From positions 1 to 62,115 of the forward strand of contig JAKPQM010000046.1 in assembly GCA_029546925.1 (NCBI GenBank): 62,115 bases of DNA, read 5' to 3'. The notes beneath the pieces were generated by a model, which saw only the letters and a program-made list of their open reading frames with translations, made no database searches and was not told the origin of the DNA. A program made the position numbers and the translations under genes. Below, in pieces: positions 1-11,230 of the stretch. Source of the stretch: Actinomycetes bacterium (lineage in GTDB: Bacteria; Actinomycetota; Coriobacteriia; Coriobacteriales; Atopobiaceae). The first letter of the stretch is position 1. Every line of letters starts with the position of its first letter.

Positions 1-53
1 CCAAGCCCTCCAAGAAGGCCGTTGCTGCTGCCGCCAAAGAAGCCGCCGAGTAA
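1..53 (+). CDS. rpsP: C-terminal end of ribosomal protein S16 (partial)
   Basis: Only the last 16 codons are in the window, ending at TAA 51-53. They encode an alanine- and lysine-rich tail (KPSKKAVAAAAKEAAE). The S16 call is an inference from position: rpsP normally precedes khpA, rimM and trmD, and actinobacterial S16 proteins often carry such low-complexity basic tails. No core S16 sequence is visible, so identity rests on synteny. The stop lies 11 bases before the khpA start, consistent with one operon. Confidence 0.7.
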   Translation, partial: KPSKKAVAAAAKEAAE

Positions 54-64
54 GCGAGGTGCGT

Positions 65-355
65 ATGGACACACCTGAGACCCTCGAGGTCGATCAGGCT
101 GCCTCCACAATGCCTTCAGATAAGGTCGCCGACCTTGTGGAGTTCATTGTCTGCGGTCTGGTCGATGACGAGGACGCGGTTACGCTCGACGTCACCGACA
201 GCGCGTCGGATACCTTGATCGAGGTGAGCTGCGCGGAGCAGGATGCCGGCAGGATCATCGGCCGTCATGGCCGCACCATCAAGGCTATCCGCACCTTGGC
301 CCGCGCCCTGGGACAGCGCGTGGGCACTGCCGTCGAAGTCGAGGTTCTGGGCTAG
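65..355 (+). CDS. khpA: KH-domain RNA-binding protein KhpA
   Basis: Small (96 aa) single-KH-domain protein. The GxxG loop is visible as IIGRHGRTIK, followed by the helix IRTLARALG; the N-terminal half is acidic. In the family, KhpA binds RNA, often with KhpB, and affects cell division and ribosome-related functions. It sits between rpsP and rimM, the standard place. ATG 65 is preferred over the in-frame GTG at 59 because the purine-rich GCGAGG at 54-59 gives about 5 bases of spacing to ATG 65, while GTG 59 has no ribosome-binding site. Confidence 0.9.
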   Translation: MDTPETLEVDQAASTMPSDKVADLVEFIVCGLVDDEDAVTLDVTDSASDTLIEVSCAEQDAGRIIGRHGRTIKAIRTLARALGQRVGTAVEVEVLG

Positions 356-362
356 GACTGCC

Positions 363-887
363 GTGCGGATCCGTTGGAAAACGATAGCTCGCGTAGTCAA
401 AACGCATGCAACATCAGGGGAGGTCGTGGTCAGCTCCGTCCACGGCCTTCCCGCGCTTTTGACCGAGGGCATGGAAGCCGCCCTCGTACCCCCCGCGCTC
501 AAGGTGCCCCGCTTTCTCACGGTCGCCCGTGCTGCCGGGTCCGACGGCACCTCCCAGCTCGTCTCGTTCGAGGGCATCGGCACGCTTTCCGCTGCGAAAG
601 AGCTCGTCGGCAAGGCTATCCTTATACGCGCAGACGACCTTCCCGACGAGGTCGGGATCCTCGATAAGGATGCTTTGATCGGTGCGCGCGTGGAGGATCT
701 CACGCGGGGACACCTCGGTGTCATCGAGGCTGTCCTCGCCGGTAGCGCACAGGACGTCTTCGTGCTCCGCGACGCCGGTCGCGAGCTGCTCATCCCCGTG
801 CGCAGCGAGTTCTTCGAAGGACGTTCCGACGACGGGGGCATCATCCTCGATCTTCCCGAAGGCTCTATACTCATGGAAGGGGAGTGA
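363..887 (+). CDS. rimM: Ribosome maturation factor RimM
   Basis: 174-aa protein that helps assemble the 30S head by binding S19. The N-terminal RimM beta-barrel begins with the conserved pattern ARVVKTHATSGEVVV, and the C-terminal half forms the PRC barrel with the typical VFVLRDAGRELLIPV strand and an EGSIL ending. GTG 363 is chosen as start because it lies 8 bases after the khpA stop and places the conserved block at residues 8-23; reading further upstream would run through khpA in another frame. It lies 6 bases before trmD in the classical rpsP-khpA-rimM-trmD order. Confidence 0.93.
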   Translation: MRIRWKTIARVVKTHATSGEVVVSSVHGLPALLTEGMEAALVPPALKVPRFLTVARAAGSDGTSQLVSFEGIGTLSAAKELVGKAILIRADDLPDEVGILDKDALIGARVEDLTRGHLGVIEAVLAGSAQDVFVLRDAGRELLIPVRSEFFEGRSDDGGIILDLPEGSILMEGE

Positions 888-893
888 ATCTGC

Positions 894-1613
894 ATGCGAC
901 GAATCGAGACGCTCTCGGTATTCCCGGAGTTCTTCGAGCCCTACCTGTCCTCTTCCATCATGGGACGCGCCCGCGCCAAGGGCCTGTTCGAATTCCAAGC
1001 GCACAATCTGCGCGATTGGACCCACGACAAGCATGCCACGGTGGATGATGCGCCGTTCGGCGGCGGCCAGGGCATGCTCATGAAACCCGAGCCCATCTTC
1101 GAGGCCGTCGAGGCTATCCAAAGCCGCTTCGCGAGGCCCGCCCATGTCGTGTTCTTCTCGCCGGTCGGGACACCCTTCGCGCAGCATACGGCCAAACGGC
1201 TTGCCGAAAAGGAGCGCATGCTCTTCGTCTGCGGCCGCTACGAGGGTATGGATGAGCGCGTCTACACGCTTGCCGACGAGATCATCTCCCTCGGCGATTT
1301 CGTGCTCACGGGCGGCGAGCTCTGCGCGCTGTGCGTGATCGATGCCCTCGTCCGCCTCATCCCCGGTGCGTTGGGCGATGAGATGAGCGCGCAGGACGAG
1401 TCCTTCTCGTCGGGTCTCCTCGAGTACGAGCAGTACACGCGGCCCGCCGATTTCAGAGGCATGAAGGTTCCCGAGGTCCTGCTCTCGGGCGACCACCAAG
1501 CCGTCGAAGCATGGCGCCGCGCATCGTCGATCGAACGCACGAGGCGGTTCCGCCCAGACCTGTACGAGGCGTTTCTGGAAGGAGGAGGACATGACCAAGC
1601 CAGCACATCTTAA
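894..1613 (+). CDS. trmD: tRNA (guanine-N1-)-methyltransferase TrmD
   Basis: 239-aa SPOUT-class enzyme that methylates G37 of tRNAs with SAM, preventing +1 frameshifts. Visible family motifs are IETLSVFPEFF at the N-terminus, DDAPFGGGQGM near residues 51-61, CGRYEGMDERV near 113-123, and the trefoil-knot SAM segment ISLGDFVLTGGE near 131-142. Length is normal. Its 3' end overlaps the lepB start by 23 bases, suggesting translational coupling. In many bacteria rplS follows trmD, but here rplS stands alone near 10.8 kb. Confidence 0.97.
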   Translation: MRRIETLSVFPEFFEPYLSSSIMGRARAKGLFEFQAHNLRDWTHDKHATVDDAPFGGGQGMLMKPEPIFEAVEAIQSRFARPAHVVFFSPVGTPFAQHTAKRLAEKERMLFVCGRYEGMDERVYTLADEIISLGDFVLTGGELCALCVIDALVRLIPGALGDEMSAQDESFSSGLLEYEQYTRPADFRGMKVPEVLLSGDHQAVEAWRRASSIERTRRFRPDLYEAFLEGGGHDQASTS

Positions 1614-2187
1614 AGATGGGGAGCGCCATGACGGGGTCGGCTTCGCCGCTGCGGCTCCTGAAGAGCGCGGCTCGGGCATTATCCCCACGCTGCTCTTCGC
1701 GATCATCCTCACCGTTTTCGTGCGCGTCTTCGTAGCCGAATCCTATGAGATCCCCACGGGATCCATGGAGCAGACCATACAGATCGGCAATCGCGTCTTG
1801 GGAGAGAAGATCAGCTACCGCTTCCGCGACCCGCAGCCCGGCGAGATCGTCACCTTCCTGCGCGAGCAGGACGGGCATACCGACACGCTCATCAAGCGCG
1901 TCATCGCGGTTGCAGGCCAGACCATCGATTTGCGCGACGGCGTCGTCTACGTCGACGGGATCGCGCTTGACGAGCCCTACGTGGAGAACCAGCCCACCCT
2001 TCCGCTCCAAAGCGACGATCCCTCCATCAGCTACCCCTACACGGTCCCCGAGGGCTATCTCTGGGTGATGGGCGACAACAGGACCAACTCCCGCGATTCG
2101 CGCGCCATCGGGCCCATCAAGGTCGATGATGTGACCTCGCATGCGGTCGTTATTTTCTGGCCACCCGAAGATATTGCTACGATATAG
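1591..2187 (+). CDS. lepB: Signal peptidase I
   Basis: 198-aa type I signal peptidase (S26) that removes Sec/Tat signal peptides outside the membrane. One N-terminal transmembrane helix spans about residues 29-48. The catalytic serine is S58 in the box PTGSMEQTI, the general-base lysine is K102 in [10 protein letters not shown], and the late box [12 protein letters not shown] is intact. The ATG at 1591 has AAGGAGGAGG just upstream inside the trmD end. The gene precedes glyQ by 29 bases and is probably co-transcribed with it. Confidence 0.95.
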   Translation: MTKPAHLKDGERHDGVGFAAAAPEERGSGIIPTLLFAIILTVFVRVFVAESYEIPTGSMEQTIQIGNRVLGEKISYRFRDPQPGEIVTFLREQDGHTDTLIKRVIAVAGQTIDLRDGVVYVDGIALDEPYVENQPTLPLQSDDPSISYPYTVPEGYLWVMGDNRTNSRDSRAIGPIKVDDVTSHAVVIFWPPEDIATI

Positions 2188-2216
2188 CCTGTCGCTCAGG
2201 CAACGAAAGGGTATCC

Positions 2217-3122
2217 ATGAATGCTGACGCTCTGACATTCCAGGACATGATCCTCGCCTTGGAGAACTATTGGGCTGCCCAGGGATGCACGGTGATGCAG
2301 CCGTATGACTCCGAAGTCGGTGCCGGCACCTTCCATACGGCCACGACCTTGCGCAGCCTCGGCCCGGCAGCGTGGCGTACCTGCTATCCGCAGCCGTGCC
2401 GTCGCCCGGCCGACGGCCGTTACGGCGAGAACCCCAACCGCATGCAGCACTACTACCAGTTCCAGGTCATCCTGAAGCCCTGTCCGAAAGATTCGCAGGA
2501 TCTCTATCTTGGCTCGCTCGCCGCCATCGGCCTCGATCCTGCCAAGCACGACGTGCGTTTCGTCGAGGATGACTGGGAGAGCCCCACCCTCGGCGCCTGG
2601 GGACTGGGCTGGGAGGTCTGGCTCGACGGCATGGAGGTGACCCAGTACACCTACTTCCAGCAGGTGGGCGGCATCGAGGTCGATCCCGTTCCCGTCGAGA
2701 TCACCTACGGCCTCGAGCGCATCGCCATGTACATCCAAGGCGTCGACTCGGTCTACGACCTTATCTGGTCCTATCTGCCCGACGGCACGCCCATGACCTA
2801 CGGGGACGTCTTCCTTGAGAACGAACGCGAATTCTCCGCATACAATTTCGAGGTTGCCAATGTCGAGATGATGCGCAACAAGTTCGACGATTACGAGGCG
2901 GAGGTCCGTTCCTGCCTCGATGCGCATCTGCCGCTTCCCGCATACGATTGCGTCATGAAGTGCAGCCACGCATTCAATCTGCTCGATGCGCGCGGCGCCA
3001 TCTCGGCTACCGAGCGCGCCAACTACATCCTGCGCGTCCGCACGATCACCAAAGCCTGCTGCGAGGCCTATCTGGAGCTGGTTGCAGCACGTGGCGCTGT
3101 GCAGGAAGGGGAGGTGGCCTAG
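2217..3122 (+). CDS. glyQ: Glycine--tRNA ligase, alpha subunit
   Basis: 301-aa alpha chain of the bacterial alpha2-beta2 glycyl-tRNA synthetase; it holds the class II catalytic core for glycine activation. Motifs such as [17 protein letters not shown] at the start, [12 protein letters not shown], and [19 protein letters not shown] near residues 60-79 are diagnostic. Length equals the family norm. The stop TAG is directly followed by the glyS ATG. No T-box leader is visible in the 29 bases before it, unlike many Firmicutes glyQS operons. Confidence 0.98.
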   Translation: MNADALTFQDMILALENYWAAQGCTVMQPYDSEVGAGTFHTATTLRSLGPAAWRTCYPQPCRRPADGRYGENPNRMQHYYQFQVILKPCPKDSQDLYLGSLAAIGLDPAKHDVRFVEDDWESPTLGAWGLGWEVWLDGMEVTQYTYFQQVGGIEVDPVPVEITYGLERIAMYIQGVDSVYDLIWSYLPDGTPMTYGDVFLENEREFSAYNFEVANVEMMRNKFDDYEAEVRSCLDAHLPLPAYDCVMKCSHAFNLLDARGAISATERANYILRVRTITKACCEAYLELVAARGAVQEGEVA

Positions 3123-5216
3123 ATGGCGAGAATCCTCGATTTCCTCCTCGAGATCGGCGTCGAGGAAATGCCCTCCGCCCCGCTCATGAACGCGCAGAAA
3201 CAGCTCGGGGCCCTATTCGAACGCGGTCTCGATGAGGTCGGCCTCGCGCATGGCGCCATCAGGACCCTCTCCACGCCGAGGCGCCTCTCCATCCTCGTCG
3301 ACGCTTGCGCGACGGCAACCGAGGAGGTCCGGGATGTCAGGCGCGGACCCGCAGCCAGCATCGCCTTCGACGAGCAAGGCACACCCTCCAAGGCGGCGAT
3401 CGGCTTCGCCCGCAAGTGCGGCATCGAATCCGATGAGCTCGTGCTCCGCACCGACACCGATGGCCGCGCGTACGTCTTCGCCGAGAAAACCATCCCCTCT
3501 TCTCCTGCGTTGCCGTTGCTTTCGGCGCTCTGCGAGCGCACGATCTCCTCGCTCGAATGGCCCAACTACCGGAGCCAGCGGTGGGGGAGCGAGCATGCGA
3601 CGTTCGTGCGCCCGATCCGCTGGATCTGCGCACTGCTCGGCAGCGAGGCCGTCCCCGTTTCCTACGCCGACGTCGTGAGCGGCGCCACCACCCGCGGTCA
3701 CCGCGTCCTTGCCCCGGGGGAGCACGTCGTGCCTTCCCCATCGGCGTACGAGCGCGTGCTCGAGGAGGCCTTCGTGCTCGGCGAGCAGCGTCGCGCGGAC
3801 GTCATCCGCGCGGGAATCGCTGCCGTCGAGGAGTCGCGCGGTGGGGCGCACGTCGATACTCCGAAGCGCATCTTCGATGAGGTCGTGAACCTCTGCGAGT
3901 GGCCCACCGTTCTCGTCGGCACCTTCGACGAGGCGTTCCTCGACGTGCCTCACGAGATCATCTGCGAGTCCATGCTCTCGAACCAGCGCTACTTTCCCCT
4001 ATACGCAGCAGATGGCAGCCTCACCCGCGAGTTCGTCATCGTCTCGAACGCCGCGCCCGATGTGGGCGCCACCGTTATCGACGGTAACGAGCGCGTCGTG
4101 CGCGCGCGCCTCTACGATGCCAAGTTCTTCTACGATGAGGATCTCAAGGTCTCGCTCGACGAGTACGTCGAGCGCCTTGCGGCCGTCACGTTCCAGGAGA
4201 AGCTCGGCAGCATGCGGAGCAAGGTCGCGCGCATGGAGGCGCTCGCCGGCTCTGTGGCGACGCTTGCGGGAGCGGATGAGGAGACCTACCGTGAGGCCGT
4301 GCGCGCCGCCCATCTCGCAAAGGGCGATCTAGTGAGCCAAGCGGTTGTCGAGTTCACCAATCAGCAGGGCGTCATGGGCGCCTATTACGCCGCCGCCATG
4401 GGAGAGCCCGAGGCCGTCTCGCGCGCGATCCGCGAGCACTACCGCCCGCGCTTCGCCGGCGATGAGCTTCCATCCGGTCTTGTCGGCAAGGCCGTCGCCA
4501 TCGCCGACAAGCTCGATACCGTCTGCGGCATCTTCGCCATCGACGAGGCCCCCACCGGATCTTCCGATCCGTATGCGGTCCGCCGTGCGACCATCGGCGT
4601 CATCTCCATGCTCAAGTCCCTGCCCTCCGTCTCGCTCGGAACGCTCATCTCCGCAGCGCTCGAATCCTACGCAAGCCAGGGCCTCGAGTTCGATCTCGAG
4701 CAAGCCGGGGGGAAGATCCGCGCTTTTTTCAAGGGCAGGCTCGCCGCGATGGCGAAAGACGAGGGAATCGCAGGCGACGTCATCGAAGCCGTCTCTGCCA
4801 TCTCGATCATCGACCCCGCCGAGTTCTTCGCCCGTGCCCGCGCTCTCTCCGATGCGCGCGACAACAGCCCCGAGCTCTTCGAGGATCTCTCGGTTGCCTA
4901 TACGCGCGCGGCGCATCTCGGAGACGTCCGTCTCGGCATCGACTGCGACCCCGGGCTCTTCACCGATCCCGAGCGCGCCCTCCTCGGCGCGATCGAGAAG
5001 GGCGAGCAATCGGTTTCCGATTGCCTTGCGTCGAAGGACTTCTCGGGCGCTTTTTCCGCACTTGCCGAACTAAGAGAGCCCATTGACCGTTTCTTTGTGG
5101 AAGTACTTGTCATGGACGAGGACACTAGGTTAAAGGAGAACCGCTTGAGGCTTCTCAATAGGTTTTCCGGTGTCTTCGCCGATGTCGCCGATATCGGATG
5201 CTTGTCCAAGAGGTAA
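3123..5216 (+). CDS. glyS: Glycine--tRNA ligase, beta subunit
   Basis: 697-aa beta chain, which binds tRNA-Gly. The N-terminus FLLEIGVEEMPSAPL, the segment FVRPIRWICALLG and the HD-like block VGKAVAIADKLDTVCGIFAI are typical, and the C-terminal anticodon-binding region ends with LKENRLRLLNRFSGVFADVADI. Length is normal. The ATG abuts the glyQ stop without a gap, so the two subunits are translationally coupled. A 39-base gap separates it from the next gene. Confidence 0.98.
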   Translation: MARILDFLLEIGVEEMPSAPLMNAQKQLGALFERGLDEVGLAHGAIRTLSTPRRLSILVDACATATEEVRDVRRGPAASIAFDEQGTPSKAAIGFARKCGIESDELVLRTDTDGRAYVFAEKTIPSSPALPLLSALCERTISSLEWPNYRSQRWGSEHATFVRPIRWICALLGSEAVPVSYADVVSGATTRGHRVLAPGEHVVPSPSAYERVLEEAFVLGEQRRADVIRAGIAAVEESRGGAHVDTPKRIFDEVVNLCEWPTVLVGTFDEAFLDVPHEIICESMLSNQRYFPLYAADGSLTREFVIVSNAAPDVGATVIDGNERVVRARLYDAKFFYDEDLKVSLDEYVERLAAVTFQEKLGSMRSKVARMEALAGSVATLAGADEETYREAVRAAHLAKGDLVSQAVVEFTNQQGVMGAYYAAAMGEPEAVSRAIREHYRPRFAGDELPSGLVGKAVAIADKLDTVCGIFAIDEAPTGSSDPYAVRRATIGVISMLKSLPSVSLGTLISAALESYASQGLEFDLEQAGGKIRAFFKGRLAAMAKDEGIAGDVIEAVSAISIIDPAEFFARARALSDARDNSPELFEDLSVAYTRAAHLGDVRLGIDCDPGLFTDPERALLGAIEKGEQSVSDCLASKDFSGAFSALAELREPIDRFFVEVLVMDEDTRLKENRLRLLNRFSGVFADVADIGCLSKR

Positions 5217-5255
5217 TATGGTTCCAATAGTCCGTCGATCAGAAAAGGATACGCG

Positions 5256-5639
5256 ATGGCAGACAAACTCGATGATATCTTTGCCATGGATATCCCCATC
5301 CTCTACATCCTCTCCGACTCGCGCGGCGAGACGGCCAAGGCCGTCGTGCATGCCGCCGCAGCGCAGTTCAGCGAGGATTCGGTCGAGATCGTGCGCGTTT
5401 CGAATATCCACGACCTCGATTCGGTGATCGAGTACTTCGACGAGAACTACGATTCCACCAGGCAGTGCGCCGTCTTCCATACGTTCGCCGATGGAACGCT
5501 GCGCCGCGAGATCCGCCGCGAGCTCGACCGCAGGGGAATCCCCTCCATCGATCTGCTCGGTCCTGCCGTCACGGTCATCTCCACACTCACGGGCGAGTCC
5601 CCCTCCCATGTCGTGGGAGCCGTGTATCGCGAGAAGTAA
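5256..5639 (+). CDS. Half-length PPDK regulatory protein (PSRP N-terminal domain only)
   Basis: 127-aa protein matching only the N-terminal domain of the PEP-synthase/PPDK regulatory kinase-pyrophosphorylase family (PSRP, DUF299). Family hallmarks seen are PILYILSDSRGETAKAV, FHTFADGTLRREIRREL and IPSIDLLGPAVTVI. Full-length members are about 270 aa and carry a P-loop (GVSRxGKTP type) after residue 140; here the reading frame stops at 127 before any such motif. The 160 bases to ppdK contain no P-loop in any frame, so this is not a simple frameshift within the window. Position directly upstream of ppdK supports a link to that enzyme, but the kinase activity is probably missing. Confidence 0.85.
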   Translation: MADKLDDIFAMDIPILYILSDSRGETAKAVVHAAAAQFSEDSVEIVRVSNIHDLDSVIEYFDENYDSTRQCAVFHTFADGTLRREIRRELDRRGIPSIDLLGPAVTVISTLTGESPSHVVGAVYREK

Positions 5640-5683
5640 GCTTTTGCTGTATTCGGCTCCATATATGCGAAGAGCGCTTAATT

Positions 5684-5714
5684 GAGAGCCCTTACGGGGC
5701 TCTCATGCTTTAGA
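5684..5714 (+). terminator. Rho-independent terminator before ppdK
   Basis: An 8-bp perfect stem, GAGAGCCC at 5684-5691 and GGGCTCTC at 5697-5704, closes a 5-base loop TTACG. It is followed by the short T-containing tail ATGCTTTAG. It sits between the half-PSRP gene and ppdK and suggests that ppdK is read mainly from its own promoter. The U-tract is weak. Confidence 0.65.
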
Positions 5715-5801
5715 ATACCTACGGATGGGAACGATTTCCGTTCCTCCATCCATTTCCATGTACCTGTTCGACCGTGTTTGATGTTAGAAAAGGGAGAAAC
5801 C

Positions 5802-8561
<2,760 letters not shown>

Positions 8562-8590
8562 GCTTCTTCGCGCCTGGATGAAGCTACCAT

Positions 8591-8624
8591 AGGAGGAGGG
8601 GAGCATCGAGCTTCCCTCCTCCTT
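8591..8624 (+). terminator. Terminator after ppdK
   Basis: AGGAGGAGGGGA at 8591-8602 pairs with TCCCTCCTCCT at 8613-8623 across a short loop (about 11 bp of stem), followed by TGTCG with little U-tract. It lies 30 bases after the ppdK stop and before dgt. The purine-rich arm could mimic a ribosome-binding site, but no reading frame starts there. Confidence 0.6.
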
Positions 8625-8642
8625 GTCGTAGATGGAGCGGCG

Positions 8643-9686
8643 ATGCACGAGATACGCAGACAGGATTTGGAGGCACGCGAGCGCGAGCAGCTCTCTTCCG
8701 AGGCGTGCTGCGCCGCCGATTCCCTTGGCCGCGCCCGCGAGGAGACCCCCGACCCCCATCGCACGCCCTTCCAATGCGATCGCGATAGGATCCTGTATTG
8801 CAAGAGCTTCAGGCGCCTTGCCCATAAGACGCAGGTTTTCCTTGCGCCGGAGGGGGATCACTACCGCACGCGCCTCATGCATACGCTCGAGGTCTCGCAG
8901 ATCGCCCGCTCCATTGCCCGTTCCCTCGCCTTGAACGAGGATCTCACCGAGGCAATCGCCCTCGGCCATGATCTCGGCCATACCCCGTTCGGCCATTGCG
9001 GCGAGAAGGCGCTCTCGGAGTCCATGGCCGCTTGGCGCACGCGCGAGCTCGGCATCGATGCGCCCCCCGATCTTTTCCAGCACAACCTCCAAAGCGTCCG
9101 CATCGTCGAGCTGCTCGAGCGGCAGGGCTCCGGCCTCAACCTGAGCCATGAGGTCATCGATGGCATCAGATGCCACACCGGCGATGGATGCGCAGCCACC
9201 GCCGAGGGCCGCATCGTGGCGCTTTCCGACCGTATCGCCTATGTCGTGCATGATATCGATGATGCCAAGCGCGCCCAGCTCCTTTCCGAGGACGCGCTCC
9301 CGTCCGCCTGCACCGAGGTGCTCGGGACCACATCCTCCGAACGCATCGAGACGATGGTCCATGACGTCATCGCCCAGAGCGCGGAGCAGAACGAGATCAC
9401 CATGAGCGCTCGGGTTCGCGAGGCTATGCTCGGCATGCGCCGCTTCCTCTTCGAGAATCTCTACACCTATGGCGATGCGAAATACGAGGAGCCCAAGGCG
9501 CGGGCCATGATCTCGGAACTCTTCGATTATTTCATCGGGCATCAGGACGAGATCCCGCGCGAATATACGATCCACGATACCGACCACCCCGACATCCAAG
9601 TTGCTGATTTCGTCTCGGGCATGACCGACAGATACGCGATACGCCTGTTCGACGAGCTTAGGATCCCCCGTTCATGGAAGCGGTAG
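8643..9686 (+). CDS. dgt: dGTP triphosphohydrolase-like HD protein
   Basis: 347-aa HD-domain phosphohydrolase of the Dgt family, which cleaves dNTPs to nucleoside and triphosphate. The family block CKSFRRLAHKTQV is at about 53-65, the metal-binding H80 is in TRLMHTLEV, H109-D110 are in GHDLGHTPFGH, and a later aspartate is in LSDRIAYVVHDIDD. Length fits the shorter bacterial clade. Start ATG 8643 has GGAG about 5 bases upstream. It is separated from the next gene by only 4 bases. Confidence 0.92.
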   Translation: MHEIRRQDLEAREREQLSSEACCAADSLGRAREETPDPHRTPFQCDRDRILYCKSFRRLAHKTQVFLAPEGDHYRTRLMHTLEVSQIARSIARSLALNEDLTEAIALGHDLGHTPFGHCGEKALSESMAAWRTRELGIDAPPDLFQHNLQSVRIVELLERQGSGLNLSHEVIDGIRCHTGDGCAATAEGRIVALSDRIAYVVHDIDDAKRAQLLSEDALPSACTEVLGTTSSERIETMVHDVIAQSAEQNEITMSARVREAMLGMRRFLFENLYTYGDAKYEEPKARAMISELFDYFIGHQDEIPREYTIHDTDHPDIQVADFVSGMTDRYAIRLFDELRIPRSWKR

Positions 9687-9690
9687 GCAT

Positions 9691-10650
9691 ATGACTCGAA
9701 TCGCAAGCATCATGAAGACGCTCATCGGCCTCATCGTGGCCGCCGCATTCGTGGCCGCCGGGATATTCGCCATCCGTTACGTCTTGGACATGGGCGAGAA
9801 CATGCCGGAAATCGAAGGGCAGGAAGAAACGGAGGCCGATGAGGGCCCTCTCGAACCGAAGCCCTTCTCCGCATACTCGTGGGAGGAGCTTGCTGCCATC
9901 GCCACGCTGATCGAAGAGGCCCCCGATGAAGCCTCCGCTCGCGCGATCGCTGCCCAGTGGAACCTGATCGACGAGGAAGGCCGGCTCACCACCCAGACCC
10001 GCACGCTCGAGCTCGAGAACGGGCTGACCGTCGATGTGCGCCTCGTCGGCGTCCTCCACGACACCCCATCTGAGGGCGGGGGTAAGGCGGCGCTCACGTT
10101 CATGACGAGCCCGATCGATCTGCGCAGCGTCAATGGAAGCGCAAGCAGCCAAGGCGGTTGGGAGGGATCCGAGCTCAGGGCATGGCTTGCCTCGGAGGCC
10201 CTCGCGCAATTCCCCGACGAGCTTGCCGGTCGTATCGTCTCCGTCAGGAAGCTCACCAACAACACGGGCAAGAGCGATAGCACCGCATCCATCACCGAAA
10301 CCGATGACATCCTATGGCTCTTCTCGTGCGGGGAAGTCTGCGGCCATATCAGCTGGCTTGGAGACGAGTTCGGCTACCTCTCCGATGGTGCGGACGAGCT
10401 CCTGAATGCCGAGGGCTCCCAGTACGAGGCCTTCGCCCAGGCAGGCGTCGATCAGAGCAGCGACAATGCAAGCTATCTCATCATGTTCTACCAAGGAGCT
10501 CCTGTTGCCTGGTGGTATAGGACGCCCTATGCGTTCGAATTCCTCGCCATCACCGATGACACCTTCTATCAGGTGACCTCCTCCGGATATGCGAGCGCCG
10601 TCAACCTTGCCGATGCCCAAGCGGGCGTAGTTGTGGGCTTCTGCCTCTGA
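9691..10650 (+). CDS. Membrane-anchored DUF6273-type protein
   Basis: 319-aa protein with an N-terminal membrane anchor (about residues 7-31), then an acidic linker (EGQEETEADEG) and an extracytoplasmic domain. The domain carries the pattern GSELRAWLASEALAQFPDELAGRIVSV and ends with WWYRTPYAFEF and AGVVVGFCL, resembling the DUF6273 domain found in surface proteins of gut Firmicutes and Actinobacteria. Function is unknown. It follows dgt with 4 bases between, but shares no obvious pathway with it. The DUF assignment is from memory of the pattern. Confidence 0.7.
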   Translation: MTRIASIMKTLIGLIVAAAFVAAGIFAIRYVLDMGENMPEIEGQEETEADEGPLEPKPFSAYSWEELAAIATLIEEAPDEASARAIAAQWNLIDEEGRLTTQTRTLELENGLTVDVRLVGVLHDTPSEGGGKAALTFMTSPIDLRSVNGSASSQGGWEGSELRAWLASEALAQFPDELAGRIVSVRKLTNNTGKSDSTASITETDDILWLFSCGEVCGHISWLGDEFGYLSDGADELLNAEGSQYEAFAQAGVDQSSDNASYLIMFYQGAPVAWWYRTPYAFEFLAITDDTFYQVTSSGYASAVNLADAQAGVVVGFCL

Positions 10651-10665
10651 TAGCCAAACTCCTCC

Positions 10666-10694
10666 TTGTCTTAGCCCGTCGCTATGCGTATAAT
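10666..10694 (+). promoter_or_regulatory. Sigma-70-type promoter of rplS
   Basis: TTGTCT at 10666-10671 and a perfect TATAAT at 10689-10694 are separated by 17 bases. Transcription would begin near 10701, giving a leader of about 65 bases before the rplS ATG. The leader is GC-rich around 10729-10744, but I cannot assign it to a known ribosomal leader family. Confidence 0.8.
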
Positions 10695-10766
10695 TCCAGT
10701 CCGTGTGCAAAGCTATGTGTCGATCTCGCATCCCCGCGGCGGCACCTCTAGAGATAAGGAAAAAAG

Positions 10767-11111
10767 ATGGACTACATCCGTGCTATCGAGCGCCAGCAGA
10801 TCAGGGATGATATCCCCGAGGTCAAGGTCGGCGACAACGTCAAGGTTCACTACAAGATCAAGGAGGGCGACCGCCAGCGCGAGCAGGTCTTCCAAGGCGA
10901 TGTCATCCGCATGAGCGGCGGCAGCTCCCGCGAGACCTTCACCGTCCGCAAGATCAGCTTCGGCGTGGGCGTCGAGCGCACCTTCCCCCTGCACAGCCCC
11001 AAGATCGCCAAGCTCGAGGTCGTCCGCCATGGCGATATCCATCGCGCCAAGCTCTATTACCTGCGCGACCGTATCGGCAAGGCCGCCCGTATCCGCGAGA
11101 AGCGCAGCTAG
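10767..11111 (+). CDS. rplS: 50S ribosomal protein L19
   Basis: 114-aa L19, located at the 30S-50S interface. Typical segments are [30 protein letters not shown] and [20 protein letters not shown], and the end [14 protein letters not shown] is canonical. Length is normal. It is transcribed alone from its own promoter at 10666-10694 and closed by a strong terminator. In many bacteria rplS is the last gene of the rpsP-rimM-trmD operon, so its separation here is a rearrangement. Confidence 0.98.
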   Translation: MDYIRAIERQQIRDDIPEVKVGDNVKVHYKIKEGDRQREQVFQGDVIRMSGGSSRETFTVRKISFGVGVERTFPLHSPKIAKLEVVRHGDIHRAKLYYLRDRIGKAARIREKRS

Positions 11112-11146
11112 AAGCGCGGCTGATCGGCATCTCATCACGGCACGTG

Positions 11147-11174
11147 AGGACCGCCCTTCGGGGCGGTCCTTTGT
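11147..11174 (+). terminator. Strong terminator of rplS
   Basis: A perfect 10-bp stem, AGGACCGCCC at 11147-11156 and GGGCGGTCCT at 11161-11170, encloses a stable TTCG tetraloop and is followed by TTGT. It ends two bases before the palindromic repeat at 11176. Confidence 0.88.
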
Positions 11175-11175
11175 C

Positions 11176-11221
11176 GCAGCATGGCCCTTGGTGGCTGTAC
11201 AGTCATCGGGGACCTTGCTAG
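11176..11221 (+). repeat. Copy 3 of the GACTGTACAGTC-centred 46-bp palindrome (diverged)
   Basis: A 46-bp imperfect palindrome centred between 11198 and 11199 on CTGTACAG. 15 of 23 positions pair by Watson-Crick rules and four more by G-U if transcribed. Its right half matches the half-site of the perfect copy at 34035-34080 at 18 of 23 positions, so they share ancestry. It fills the space between the rplS terminator and the rnhB ribosome-binding site. Confidence 0.75.
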
Positions 11222-11230
11222 GATGGGGGC

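Noticed and set aside
2188-2216. T-box leader before glyQ
   Set aside because: The gap is 29 bases, far too short; likewise the 36 bases before proS.
5640-5801. Frameshifted C-terminal half of the PSRP gene
   Set aside because: No P-loop or family motif in any frame, and a terminator occupies the gap.
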